Shown: positions 15,328 to 22,394, counted from the stretch's first letter. The stretch: DNA of 30,049 nt from JANOXC01 sp031418215 (GCA_031418215.1 JANOXC010000011.1:1-30049), one strand, 5' to 3'. Notes: generated by a model from the sequence alone, not told the origin. Numbers and translations: made by a program.

Positions 15328-16194
15328 ATGTCTAGAAAAATCAAATCAGGATTAATTCAAATGTCGCTTCCAAAAACAGAAGGCGAGGGCACCATTAAAG
15401 AGATTGTAGATGCCATGGTGCAGAAACATATCCCATTAATTGAAGAAGCGGGAAAACAAGGGGTGCAAATCCTTTGCCTTCAGGAAATATTTAACACACC
15501 CTATTTCTGTCCGGGACAGGATAAAAAGTGGTATGAAAGTGCAGAAACGGTTCCCGGACCAACGACGGAACTAATGGCAACTTATGCTAAGAAATACAAC
15601 ATGGTTATCATTGTTCCTATCTATGAAAAAGAACAAGCCGGGGTGTTGTATAATACTGCTGCAGTAATTGATGCCGATGGAAAATACCTTGGTAAATACC
15701 GCAAGAATCATATTCCACATACTTCAGGTTTTTGGGAAAAGTTTTTCTTCAAGCCGGGAAATTTAGGTTATCCTGTGTTTCAAACACGCTATGCAAAGGT
15801 GGGCGTATATATATGTTACGACAGGCATTTCCCTGAAGGCGCTCGTGCACTCGGATTGAATGGAGCAGAGATTGTATATAATCCATCAGCAACTGTAGCT
15901 GGATTGTCGCAATATTTATGGAAGCTGGAACAACCCGCACACGCGGCGGCCAATGGATATTTCATGGGCTGTATCAATCGAGTTGGAGAAGAGAAGCCCT
16001 GGAACCTAGGTAAATTTTACGGATCTTCTTATTTCGTTGATCCACGCGGACAAATTTTTAAACTGGCATCAGAAGATAAAGATGAATTGCTGATCGCAGA
16101 ATTTGATTTAGATGTGATTGAAGAAGTGCGTTCAACCTGGCAGTTCTTCCGTGATAGAAGGCCGGAAACCTATGGGAAATTGGTAGAATTGTAA
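15328..16194 (+). CDS. Beta-ureidopropionase-type nitrilase-superfamily amidohydrolase
   Basis: Predicted to hydrolyse N-carbamoyl-beta-alanine to beta-alanine, CO2 and ammonia, the last step of reductive pyrimidine breakdown. The 288-residue protein has the nitrilase catalytic triad: E53 (LQEIFNTPYF), K126 (KYRKNHIP) and C163 (GVYICYDRHFPEGAR). The segments GNLGYPVFQT, NGAEIVYNPSAT and the late YGSSYFVDPRGQ are close to eukaryotic beta-ureidopropionases. N-carbamoylputrescine amidase is the nearest alternative, but its partner genes (such as agmatine deiminase) are absent and the place between hydA and preTA fits pyrimidine use. Soluble, cytoplasmic. Confidence 0.87.
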   Translation: MSRKIKSGLIQMSLPKTEGEGTIKEIVDAMVQKHIPLIEEAGKQGVQILCLQEIFNTPYFCPGQDKKWYESAETVPGPTTELMATYAKKYNMVIIVPIYEKEQAGVLYNTAAVIDADGKYLGKYRKNHIPHTSGFWEKFFFKPGNLGYPVFQTRYAKVGVYICYDRHFPEGARALGLNGAEIVYNPSATVAGLSQYLWKLEQPAHAAANGYFMGCINRVGEEKPWNLGKFYGSSYFVDPRGQIFKLASEDKDELLIAEFDLDVIEEVRSTWQFFRDRRPETYGKLVEL

Positions 16195-16203
16195 TGAAAA
16201 TAA

Positions 16204-16224
16204 GTAGTGGGTATTGAGTATTGA
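16204..16224. repeat. Upstream heptad array of four-helix-bundle cassette 1
   Basis: Read on the minus strand, this holds three heptads (CAATACT, CAATACC, CACTACT). Bases 16204-16223 are the perfect 20-base reverse complement of 16669-16688 in the downstream array, so a transcript could form a long stem enclosing the gene. Confidence 0.85.
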
Positions 16225-16286
16225 GATTGTTTGTTCTGGCATTTAGATTTGTGAATTCAAAAATGTTACTCAAAACCCCAAATCAA

Positions 16287-16637
16287 ATGCATGATTTTAA
16301 AAAATTAAACGTCTGGAATGAAGCGATAAAATTAGTAACTGAAATATATGAGATTACTGAGAAGTTTCCAAGAATGGAAGTTTATGGAATCAGTAATCAA
16401 ATCAGGCGATCTGCGATATCAATACCCTCTAATATTGCTGAGGGGTCTGGAAGGAAATCCTCAGGATCATTTAAACTATTTTTAAGCTATTCTTATGGAT
16501 CATGTTGCGAACTGGAAACACAGCTAATAATTGCAAAAAATATTAATTATATTGAAGAAAATATTTTAAATAGGTTAATTGAAAAAATCAGTGTAATTGA
16601 AAAAATGCTAACCAATTTGTCCAAATCGATAATTTAA
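16287..16637 (+). CDS. Four-helix-bundle protein, 23S rRNA intervening-sequence (S23/IVP) family
   Basis: A 116-residue cytoplasmic protein of the four-helix-bundle S23 superfamily, named after proteins encoded inside 23S rRNA intervening sequences; its biochemical role is unknown. The start at 16287 gives MHDFKKLNVWNEAIKLV, the usual beginning, whereas a longer frame from 16221 would add non-family residues. Hallmarks are FPRMEVYGISNQIRRSA (about 28-44), ISIPSNIAEGSGRKS (about 45-59) and a helix with CCELETQLIIAKN (about 73-85). Length is normal. It interrupts the pyrimidine operon between the beta-ureidopropionase gene and preT, and is bracketed by inverted 7-bp-period arrays (16204-16224, 16641-16689), so it looks like an inserted cassette. 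Confidence 0.88.
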   Translation: MHDFKKLNVWNEAIKLVTEIYEITEKFPRMEVYGISNQIRRSAISIPSNIAEGSGRKSSGSFKLFLSYSYGSCCELETQLIIAKNINYIEENILNRLIEKISVIEKMLTNLSKSII

Positions 16638-16640
16638 TTC

Positions 16641-16689
16641 CAGTACTCAGTACTCAGTACCCACTACCCAATACTCAATACCCACTACC
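16641..16689. repeat. Downstream heptad array of four-helix-bundle cassette 1
   Basis: Seven uninterrupted heptads of consensus CA(G/A/C)TAC(T/C), exactly 49 bp, ending six bases before the preT ATG. It includes the perfect inverted partner of 16204-16223. Variation is confined mainly to positions 3 and 7 of each unit. Confidence 0.9.
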
Positions 16690-16695
16690 CAAATT

Positions 16696-18021
16696 ATGTC
16701 TGAATACAAACAACCAACCTCAGAGCAGGAATTCGAAAAAAACTTCGAACAGATAAAGCCATTAATGACCGAAAACCAGGCGCATTATGAAAGTTCACGC
16801 TGCTTATTTTGTTATGATGCACCTTGTATTACCGCTTGCCCTACTTCTATTGATATCCCATTATTCATAAGGCAAATTAATTCCGCAAATGCTGAAGGTG
16901 CGGCAAAGACTATATATAATTCCAATTTCTTTGGATATGCTTGTGGTAAAGTTTGTCCAACTGAAGTTTTATGTGAGGGAGCTTGTGTATATAATAACAC
17001 TGATGTTAAACCTATTGAAATTGGAAGATTACAGAGTTATGCAACAGGAAAGGCAATCAGCAAAGGATTAAAATTATTCAGTGCAGGGAAACCAAATGGA
17101 AAAAAAGTTGCAGTAATTGGAGCAGGTCCTGCAGGAATTGCCTGTGCTTGTGAATTAAGAGTAAATGGTTTTGAAGTAGCTGTTTACGAGGCAAAAAGTA
17201 AACCATCCGGTTTAACCGTTCATGGTGTGGCGCCTTATAAAATCACCAATGCAGAAGCTTTGGATGAGATGAGTTACCTGGAAAAACAACTGGGATATAA
17301 AATTCATTACAATAAAACTATTCAATCAAAAGAAGATATCAATGAGTTGGAAAAAGAATACGATGCTATTTTCATTGGTGTTGGATTAGGTCCCACTTCT
17401 TCTTTAAAAATCAAAGGAGAAGAACAGGAAAATTGTTTTGGCGCTGTGGAGTTTGTCGAAAAACTGAGAATGAATCATCACAAAACAGCTGTAGCAAAAA
17501 GAGTAATTGTGTTAGGTGGCGGAAATACTGCTATGGATGCCGCTTCAGAAAGCGCAAGAATGGGAGCGGAGAAGGTCATACTTGCTTACAGACGCAGCAA
17601 AGAGGAAATGGGGGCCTATGATTTTGAATATGAACTTGCAAAGGGCGTTGGCGTGAAGGGGTTATTCAATGTTGCTCCCGTTGAAATACTTGGAAATGGA
17701 AAAGTTGAAGGAGTCAAATTTGTCCGAACACAATTGGTGAATGGTAAAATGGAAATTATCAGCAACTCAGATTTTACTGAAGAATGTGATTGGGTTATCA
17801 AAGCAACAGGACAATCAAAGCGCACTTCCTTATTTGAATTAATTGACGGACTGAAGTTAAATGCAAATGGAACAATTGCCATCAATGAAAATCAGCAAAC
17901 AACTAACAAAAAATATTTTGCCGCCGGTGATGCAGTAAGTGGTGGGCAGGAAGTGGTGAATGCAGTAGCCGACGGAAAAAAGGCTGCTATGGGGATGTCT
18001 GATTATCTATCTAACAGGTAA
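16696..18021 (+). CDS. preT: NAD-dependent dihydropyrimidine dehydrogenase, subunit PreT
   Basis: Flavin/iron-sulfur electron-input subunit of the PreTA complex, which reduces uracil or thymine with NADH. The 441-residue protein opens with a cysteine-rich Fe-S domain (C36, C39, C44, C48 in CLFCYDAPCITACP; C83, C87, C93, C97 in CGKVCPTEVLCEGAC), like the N-terminus of mammalian dihydropyrimidine dehydrogenase and the GltD family. Then come an FAD-binding loop GAGPAG (142-147), a pyridine-nucleotide loop VLGGGNTAMDAASESARMG near residue 275, and the C-terminal FAD motif YFAAGDAVSGGQEVVNAVADGKKAA. It lies beside preA, separated only by the second four-helix-bundle cassette, so the two subunits are still on one transcript direction. 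Confidence 0.93.
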   Translation: MSEYKQPTSEQEFEKNFEQIKPLMTENQAHYESSRCLFCYDAPCITACPTSIDIPLFIRQINSANAEGAAKTIYNSNFFGYACGKVCPTEVLCEGACVYNNTDVKPIEIGRLQSYATGKAISKGLKLFSAGKPNGKKVAVIGAGPAGIACACELRVNGFEVAVYEAKSKPSGLTVHGVAPYKITNAEALDEMSYLEKQLGYKIHYNKTIQSKEDINELEKEYDAIFIGVGLGPTSSLKIKGEEQENCFGAVEFVEKLRMNHHKTAVAKRVIVLGGGNTAMDAASESARMGAEKVILAYRRSKEEMGAYDFEYELAKGVGVKGLFNVAPVEILGNGKVEGVKFVRTQLVNGKMEIISNSDFTEECDWVIKATGQSKRTSLFELIDGLKLNANGTIAINENQQTTNKKYFAAGDAVSGGQEVVNAVADGKKAAMGMSDYLSNR

Positions 18022-18030
18022 ATGAAATAA

Positions 18031-18065
18031 TGAATGTCGAATATTGAATTTTGAATCTCGAATTA
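18031..18065. repeat. Upstream heptad array of four-helix-bundle cassette 2
   Basis: Five heptads (consensus YGAATNT) start ten bases after the preT stop. A 17-base stretch (AATATTGAATTTTGAAT) recurs inverted in 18511-18550. Confidence 0.85.
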
Positions 18066-18094
18066 GTTTTACTTCTAACCTAAAACTATATAAA

Positions 18095-18474
18095 ATGAAA
18101 AATTACAAATTTGATTTAAATGAAAGATTGATTGATTTTGCCGTGAATATTTTAAACATCACTGATAATTTGTATAACACAAGAGCCGGAAACCATCTTG
18201 CAGGCCAACTGGTTCGATCATGTACTTCACCGGTTTTACAGTATGGTGAGGCAATGAGCGAAGAGTCAACTAATGATTTTATTCATAAATTTAAGATTTT
18301 GCTAAAAGAATTACGTGAAACTCTTAACGGATTGAAATTGGTTCAAAGAATACCCCTTACAAAAGAAGAAGAAAAGTTAAAAATGGTTTAAAGGAGTGTA
18401 ATGAATTGATTGCGATTTTTGTTAAAAGTATTGAAACAACAAGAACCAATGCTTTACTTAAAAAGAGCAAATAG
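18095..18474 (+). pseudogene. Four-helix-bundle protein (S23/IVP superfamily), frameshifted
   Basis: The open frame from the ATG at 18095 reads MKNYKFDLNERLIDFAVNIL and continues with the hallmark RAGNHLAGQLVRSCTSPV and FIHKFKILLKELRETLNGLKL, then stops at 18391 after 98 residues. The family continuation is present in the adjacent frame: LKECNELIAIFVKSIETT to a stop at 18472-18474. Restoring one T in the TTT run at 18387-18389 gives MVLKECNEL and an intact protein of about 126 residues, so a single-base deletion (or sequencing error) is the cause. This is a different subfamily from the gene at 16287. It is enclosed by inverted heptad arrays and interrupts preT-preA. The frameshift site has no X-XXY-YYZ slippery heptamer, so programmed frameshifting is unlikely. 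Confidence 0.82.
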
Positions 18475-18510
18475 AATAAAAATTAAAAGAGTGAAATTTT
18501 ATTATTTATC

Positions 18511-18550
18511 ATTCAATATTCAAGATTCGACATTCAAAATTCAATATTGA
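18511..18550. repeat. Downstream heptad array of four-helix-bundle cassette 2
   Basis: Five to six heptads (ATTCAAT, ATTCAAG, ATTCGAC, ATTCAAA and so on), the reverse-complement orientation of the YGAATNT array at 18031-18065. It ends 34 bases before the preA ATG. Confidence 0.85.
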
Positions 18551-18584
18551 TTTTAAAATCATCATAAAAAGAAGGCACATAACT

Positions 18585-19940
18585 ATGGCAGATCTCTCTG
18601 TAAACTTCGCAGGCATAAAATCCCCTAATCCTTTCTGGCTGGCATCAGCACCGCCGACTAACAGCGGATACCAAATCATGAAAGCCTTTGATGCAGGCTG
18701 GGGTGGTGCAGTATGGAAAACACTCGGTGTTCCTGTAGTAAATGTATCAAGTCGTTATGGTGCATTAAACTATCGCGATACTCGTATGATGGGATTCAAC
18801 AACATCGAACTCATCACTGATCGCCCGTTAAGAGATAACCTTCGTGAGATCGAAGAAGTAAAAAAGCGATTTCCAAATAATGCTGTCATAGCCTCACTCA
18901 TGGTAGAGACACGTGAAGAGTGGCACCAGATCGTTCGTGATGTGGAAAATGCCGGAGCTGATGGCATTGAATTAAATTTCGGTTGTCCGCATGGTATGTG
19001 TGAACGAGGGATGGGTTCTGCTGTAGGGCAAGAGCCAAAGATTTTAAAGATGATTGTGGAGTGGGTAAAGGAAGTGGCAAAAATTCCAGTCATTGTAAAA
19101 CTCACACCAAACATTTCAGATATTACTCGCCCTGCCGTTGCAGCCAAAGAAGGCGGTGGTGATGCAATATCTTTAATCAACACCATTCAAAGTGTAATTG
19201 GTGTCGACATCGACAATTTTGTTCCTTATCCAATTGTTGATGGCAAAAGCACCAACGGCGGCTACTGCGGACCGGCAGTGAAACCCATTGCCATGAACAT
19301 GGTGAAAAATTGTGCGCAACATCCCGGAGTACAAATTCCGATCTCGGGAATCGGTGGTGTAGAGAACTGGAGAGATGCTGTAGAATTTATTTTATTAGGA
19401 GCATCAACTGTTCAGGTTTGCACGGCAGTGATGCATTATGGATTCGGTATCATTCGGGAAATTATTCCGGGATTTGAAAAATACATGAATGAAAAAGGTT
19501 TTGCTACTGTTGATCAAATGGTAGGAAAAGCACTGCCAAATATAAAACACTGGGAAGATCTCAACCTGAAATATAAAGTGGTTGCTGATATCAACGAAGA
19601 TAAATGTATCGGATGCCAATTGTGCTATACAGCATGTGAAGACGGAGCACACCAGGCCATCGGATTATCAGATGATCCATTAAACCGCAAACCACATATC
19701 ATTGAAGAAAATTGTGTGGGTTGTAATTTATGTTCACTTGTTTGTCCTGTAGAAGGATGTATTACCATGGAACGAAAGGACAATGGAAAGGAACAACTAA
19801 CCTGGAAGGAACGGACGATAGCAGGCAACATTCCCGTTACTTTTAATGATGAATTAGCAGGAGGATTGCACCACTGGGTTCCTGAACCTGCTGAGGCATT
19901 GACAAAGAGAAAGCCTCTGCATTATAAAAATCCTTCTTAA
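18585..19940 (+). CDS. preA: NAD-dependent dihydropyrimidine dehydrogenase, subunit PreA
   Basis: Catalytic FMN subunit that reduces the 5,6 double bond of uracil or thymine, receiving electrons from PreT. The 451-residue protein has a dihydroorotate-dehydrogenase-like TIM barrel starting LSVNFAGIKSPNPFWLASAPPT. The active-site loop ELNFGCPHGMCERGMG carries a cysteine (C134) equivalent to the acid catalyst of dihydropyrimidine dehydrogenases, followed by VIVKLTPN and GIGGVENWRDAVEFILLGAS. The C-terminal part has two 4Fe-4S clusters: CIGCQLCYTACEDGAH (about 343) and CVGCNLCSLVCPVEGC (about 381). Last gene of the hydA-preA run and complete at normal length for PreA. Together with preT, hydA and the nitrilase it completes the reductive pyrimidine route. 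Confidence 0.95.
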   Translation: MADLSVNFAGIKSPNPFWLASAPPTNSGYQIMKAFDAGWGGAVWKTLGVPVVNVSSRYGALNYRDTRMMGFNNIELITDRPLRDNLREIEEVKKRFPNNAVIASLMVETREEWHQIVRDVENAGADGIELNFGCPHGMCERGMGSAVGQEPKILKMIVEWVKEVAKIPVIVKLTPNISDITRPAVAAKEGGGDAISLINTIQSVIGVDIDNFVPYPIVDGKSTNGGYCGPAVKPIAMNMVKNCAQHPGVQIPISGIGGVENWRDAVEFILLGASTVQVCTAVMHYGFGIIREIIPGFEKYMNEKGFATVDQMVGKALPNIKHWEDLNLKYKVVADINEDKCIGCQLCYTACEDGAHQAIGLSDDPLNRKPHIIEENCVGCNLCSLVCPVEGCITMERKDNGKEQLTWKERTIAGNIPVTFNDELAGGLHHWVPEPAEALTKRKPLHYKNPS

Positions 19941-19954
19941 ATTCCTATTTGTCC

Positions 19955-20058
19955 TTCAGGAGGAAACCATTTTAAATAACCTAAAACAAACAATAGTAAT
20001 AAAGTGATGCATCTTCCTATTCATCATTGAGGAAGGTTTTAAATAGTTTCCTCCTGAA
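19955..20058. repeat. 104-bp nested palindromic element after preA
   Basis: TTCAGGAGGAAAC at 19955-19967 is perfectly inverted at 20046-20058, and similarity continues inward (CATTTTAAATAACC against a gapped inverse). Inside lies a second inverted pair, CTTCCT (20013-20018) and AGGAAG (20030-20035). It fills most of the preA/YfiT gap and could be a terminator-like structure or a small mobile palindromic repeat. Confidence 0.65.
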
Positions 20059-20085
20059 TGACATCATATTTAAATATATATATAA

Positions 20086-20610
20086 ATGGAACTCACCCTC
20101 GACCAGCTCCGCTACCCTGTTGGTAAATTTACCAATCCAACTTCTTTTTCGCCCTTAGAAATAAAACAGTGGATGGATTTTTTAGAACAATTCCCACCAA
20201 AATTAGGAAAGGAAGTTGAAGCATTGAATGATGAACAATTAGATACACCCTATCGCGATGGCGGCTGGACCATCAGGCAGGTAGTACACCATTTAGCCGA
20301 CAGTCATATGAATTGTATCATCCGGATGAAACTATGTTTGACAGAAGACAATCCAACAATCAAACCATACCTGGAGAACAAATGGGCAGAGTTGACTGAT
20401 GGTAAAACAGGACCGGTTGCAATGTCATTGAAAATTTTGGAAGGAGTACATCACAGAATAAATATTTTGCTGCGTAATGTTTCTATCGATGAATTGGAAA
20501 AAACATTTTATCATCCGGAAAATAAAACGACGAGACCATTAAAAACAATTATTGCATTGTATGCCTGGCATAGCCGACATCATCTTGCTCATATTACTGA
20601 GTTGAAGTAG
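20086..20610 (+). CDS. DinB/YfiT-like metal-dependent protein (putative thiol transferase)
   Basis: A 174-residue soluble protein of the DinB/YfiT four-helix metal-binding superfamily. Members bind a divalent metal through three histidines, and some are bacillithiol or other thiol S-transferases. Candidate ligands are H69 in QVVHHLADSH and H162/H166 in YAWHSRHHLAHI; the family's R-D-G-G-W-T-I-R-Q segment is seen at about 57-65 (YRDGGWTIRQ). The start MELTLDQLRYPVGKF is typical, and the ATG at 20086 follows an AT-only leader (TATATATAA) with no Shine-Dalgarno. It is separated from preA by a palindromic element, so membership in the pyrimidine operon is doubtful. The substrate is not predictable from sequence. 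Confidence 0.82.
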   Translation: MELTLDQLRYPVGKFTNPTSFSPLEIKQWMDFLEQFPPKLGKEVEALNDEQLDTPYRDGGWTIRQVVHHLADSHMNCIIRMKLCLTEDNPTIKPYLENKWAELTDGKTGPVAMSLKILEGVHHRINILLRNVSIDELEKTFYHPENKTTRPLKTIIALYAWHSRHHLAHITELK

Positions 20611-20742
20611 CGAATGGGATGGTAAGGATTTAGCATCCTGGAAATTAATGTTAATTTATGCATGTACTTTTTTAAGGAACCTGATATAATTATATTTACC
20701 ACAATTACCACATTTAATTTAAATAGTAATTAATCAACTAAA

Positions 20743-21330
20743 ATGATGAAAAGTATTCTTACAGGATTCATAACAATTTTATCGATGTCTTTTTGCTTTT
20801 CCCAGGACTTAATCACAATGAGATCAGGTGAGGATATTCAGGTAAAAATTTTAGAAGTCAGTCAGGATGCAATTAAATATAAAAAATACGACAATCTTGA
20901 AGGCCCCGTTTTTACGATAAATAAAGCCGATGCTTTAATGATCAGGTATGAAAACGGGACTAAAGATATTTTTAATGAAGTTCCAAAAGCCGGTAATTTT
21001 TCTTCCACCGGTATAGGGAATACAGACCAATATGTTAAAGGACAATCCGATGCCATGACATATTATCATGGCTATAAAGGTGCCGGTACCGGAACATTAA
21101 TAACTACTCTCTTGTTGCCAATAGCCGGTTTAATTCCTGCTATTGCCTGTTCGTCAACTAAACCAAAGGAGATTAACCTCAATTATCCGAAAACGGAATT
21201 AATGAAGAATCAGGATTATTATAACGGTTATACACAAAAGGCCAAGAAAATAAAACAAGGGAAAGTTTGGAAGAATTTTGGAATAGGCATTGGAGTTAAT
21301 ATACTGGCATATATTATATTATCATCTTAA
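20743..21330 (+). CDS. Small exported/membrane protein of unknown function
   Basis: A 195-residue protein. Residues 1-21 form a signal peptide ending CFSQ|D; the start could also be the second Met. The exported part begins DLITMRSGEDIQVKILEVSQ and continues with AIKYKKYDNLEGPVFTINKAD then IRYENGTKDIF, a small beta-strand pattern that I have seen in many Bacteroidota secreted proteins without known role. Next comes a glycine-rich hydrophobic segment (GTGTLITTLLLPIAGLIPAIAC, about 117-138), a charged stretch and a final hydrophobic tail (FGIGIGVNILAYIIL). This suggests an envelope-anchored protein. No catalytic motif is visible, and neighbours on both sides are unrelated. Confidence 0.7.
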   Translation: MMKSILTGFITILSMSFCFSQDLITMRSGEDIQVKILEVSQDAIKYKKYDNLEGPVFTINKADALMIRYENGTKDIFNEVPKAGNFSSTGIGNTDQYVKGQSDAMTYYHGYKGAGTGTLITTLLLPIAGLIPAIACSSTKPKEINLNYPKTELMKNQDYYNGYTQKAKKIKQGKVWKNFGIGIGVNILAYIILSS

Positions 21331-21397
21331 AAAAATAGCATGCTTTTTATTTGTAAATTTCAATTGCCCGGGAATTAATTCCTGTGCTATTTTTAAA
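21331..21397. terminator. Possible terminator hairpin after the exported protein gene
   Basis: AAAAATAGCA at 21331-21340, immediately after the stop codon, is perfectly inverted at 21385-21394 (TGCTATTTTT) and is followed by AT-rich sequence. The long loop contains the 12-bp perfect palindrome GGAATTAATTCC at 21371-21382. The loop length makes the terminator reading tentative. Confidence 0.35.
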
Positions 21398-21483
21398 ATG
21401 GTCGGCTTGTATGAATGCCAATCACTAATGTTACTTTTGCTTACATATTGCTGAATATATTTTTTTTCTACTTTTATTCAGTA

Positions 21484-21491
21484 TAAATTTG
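21484..21491 (+). promoter_or_regulatory. Possible -7 box upstream of SMR gene
   Basis: TAAATTTG matches the Bacteroidota -7 consensus TAnnTTTG and lies 34 bases before the SMR ATG at 21526. No -33 TTTG at the right distance was found. Confidence 0.3.
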
Positions 21492-21525
21492 GATGGGGTC
21501 ATAGTTTTGCCAAAAAAATTAAATA

Positions 21526-21851
21526 ATGAATTGGTTCATTTTAACCATAGCCAGATTATTTGAAGTTGCATTTGCCACTTGTTTAGGAAAGGCAAAGGAA
21601 GCAACAGGAAATGACATGTATTGGTGGTATGGTGTTTTTTTATTGCATTAACAATCAGTATGCTATTGTTTGTTAAGGCAACACAGTCATTACCTATTGG
21701 TACCGCTTATGCGGTTTTGACTGGAATCGGAGCTGTAGGAACTGTGTTAATGGGTATTTTCTTTTTTAAAGACCCGCTAAGTTTTTGGCGCGTATTTTTC
21801 ATTACCACATTGATTGGCTCTATCATTGGGCTTAAAGTTATATCCAATTAA
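21526..21851 (+). pseudogene. Small multidrug resistance (SMR/EmrE-type) transporter, frameshifted
   Basis: The ATG at 21526 opens MNWFILTIARLFEVAFATCL, a classic SMR N-terminus with the essential membrane glutamate (E13), and continues GKAKEATGNDMYWWYGVF. The frame then stops at 21649-21651. The rest of the family sequence is in the adjacent frame: ALTISMLLFVKATQSLPIGT, then AYAVLTGIGAVGTVLMG, ending GSIIGLKVISN at 21851. Adding one T to the seven-T run at 21635-21641 restores a 108-residue protein with four transmembrane helices, the normal SMR size. So a one-base deletion, or a homopolymer sequencing error, splits it. If intact it would export cationic or guanidinium-type compounds by proton exchange. 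The gene nearly abuts the next CDS. Confidence 0.85.
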
Positions 21852-21858
21852 TAATAAA

Positions 21859-22389
21859 GTGTTGACAGTGTTTCCTTTCATAAGAACAAGCAGGCTTTTA
21901 CTCAGGCAGTTTGTTGACAGTGACCTTGAAAATGTTTTCCAAGGGCTGTCACATCCTGATGTCATCAGGTATTATGGTGTAAGTTATTCAACATTGGAAG
22001 CAACAAAGGCTCAAATGGAATTTTTTACTGACCTTGAAAAAAATGAGACTGGAATATGGTGGGCTATATGTTCATTGGACAATCAGACTTTTTATGGTGC
22101 AGCCGGATTGAATGGATTAAGCAAGGAACATAAGAAAGCAGAAATAGGATTTTGGCTTTTACCGGAGTTTTGGGGCAGAGGTATCATTACAGAGGTAATT
22201 CCAGTAATTTGTGATTACGGATTTGATAAGCTTAAGCTGCACAGGATTGAAAGTCTTGTTGAAACGGAAAACAAAAATTGCAAAAGTGTAATGTCTAAAC
22301 TTGCCTTTCAATACGAAGGGACTATGAAGGATTGTGAAGTAAAAAACGAGGAATTTATAAGCCTAGACATTTACGCCAAATTTGAGTAA
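21859..22389 (+). CDS. GNAT-family N-acetyltransferase (RimJ/RimL-like)
   Basis: Cytoplasmic acetyl-CoA-dependent acyltransferase of the RimJ/RimL type, which acetylates protein N-termini or small molecules; the substrate is unknown. The characteristic first strand is FPFIRTSRLLLRQFVDSDLE. Then come HPDVIRYYGVSYSTLEAT, the core AEIGFWLLPEFWGRGIITEV (the pyrophosphate loop here is the variant FWGRGI) and HRIESLVETENKNCKSVMSKLAFQYEG. I place the start at the GTG at 21859, eight bases after the SMR stop, giving 176 residues. An upstream in-frame TTG at 21814 would overlap the SMR gene and add non-family residues; TTG at 21862 and GTG at 21868 are alternatives. It converges with the ABC operon with five bases between stops. 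Confidence 0.82.
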   Translation: MLTVFPFIRTSRLLLRQFVDSDLENVFQGLSHPDVIRYYGVSYSTLEATKAQMEFFTDLEKNETGIWWAICSLDNQTFYGAAGLNGLSKEHKKAEIGFWLLPEFWGRGIITEVIPVICDYGFDKLKLHRIESLVETENKNCKSVMSKLAFQYEGTMKDCEVKNEEFISLDIYAKFE

Positions 22390-22394
22390 AGTTT

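Noticed and set aside
15328..16194. N-carbamoylputrescine amidase
   Set aside because: The sequence is closer to beta-ureidopropionase (GNLGYPVFQT, NGAEIVYNPSAT) and the neighbours are dihydropyrimidinase and preTA, with no agmatine deiminase.
16221..16286. N-terminal extension of the first four-helix-bundle gene
   Set aside because: The extra 22 residues overlap the upstream repeat array and do not fit the family, whereas MHDFKKLNVW at 16287 does.
18383..18400. Programmed -1 ribosomal frameshift in the cassette 2 gene
   Set aside because: No X-XXY-YYZ slippery heptamer is in frame at the site and no clear downstream stimulatory stem is seen; a one-base loss explains it.
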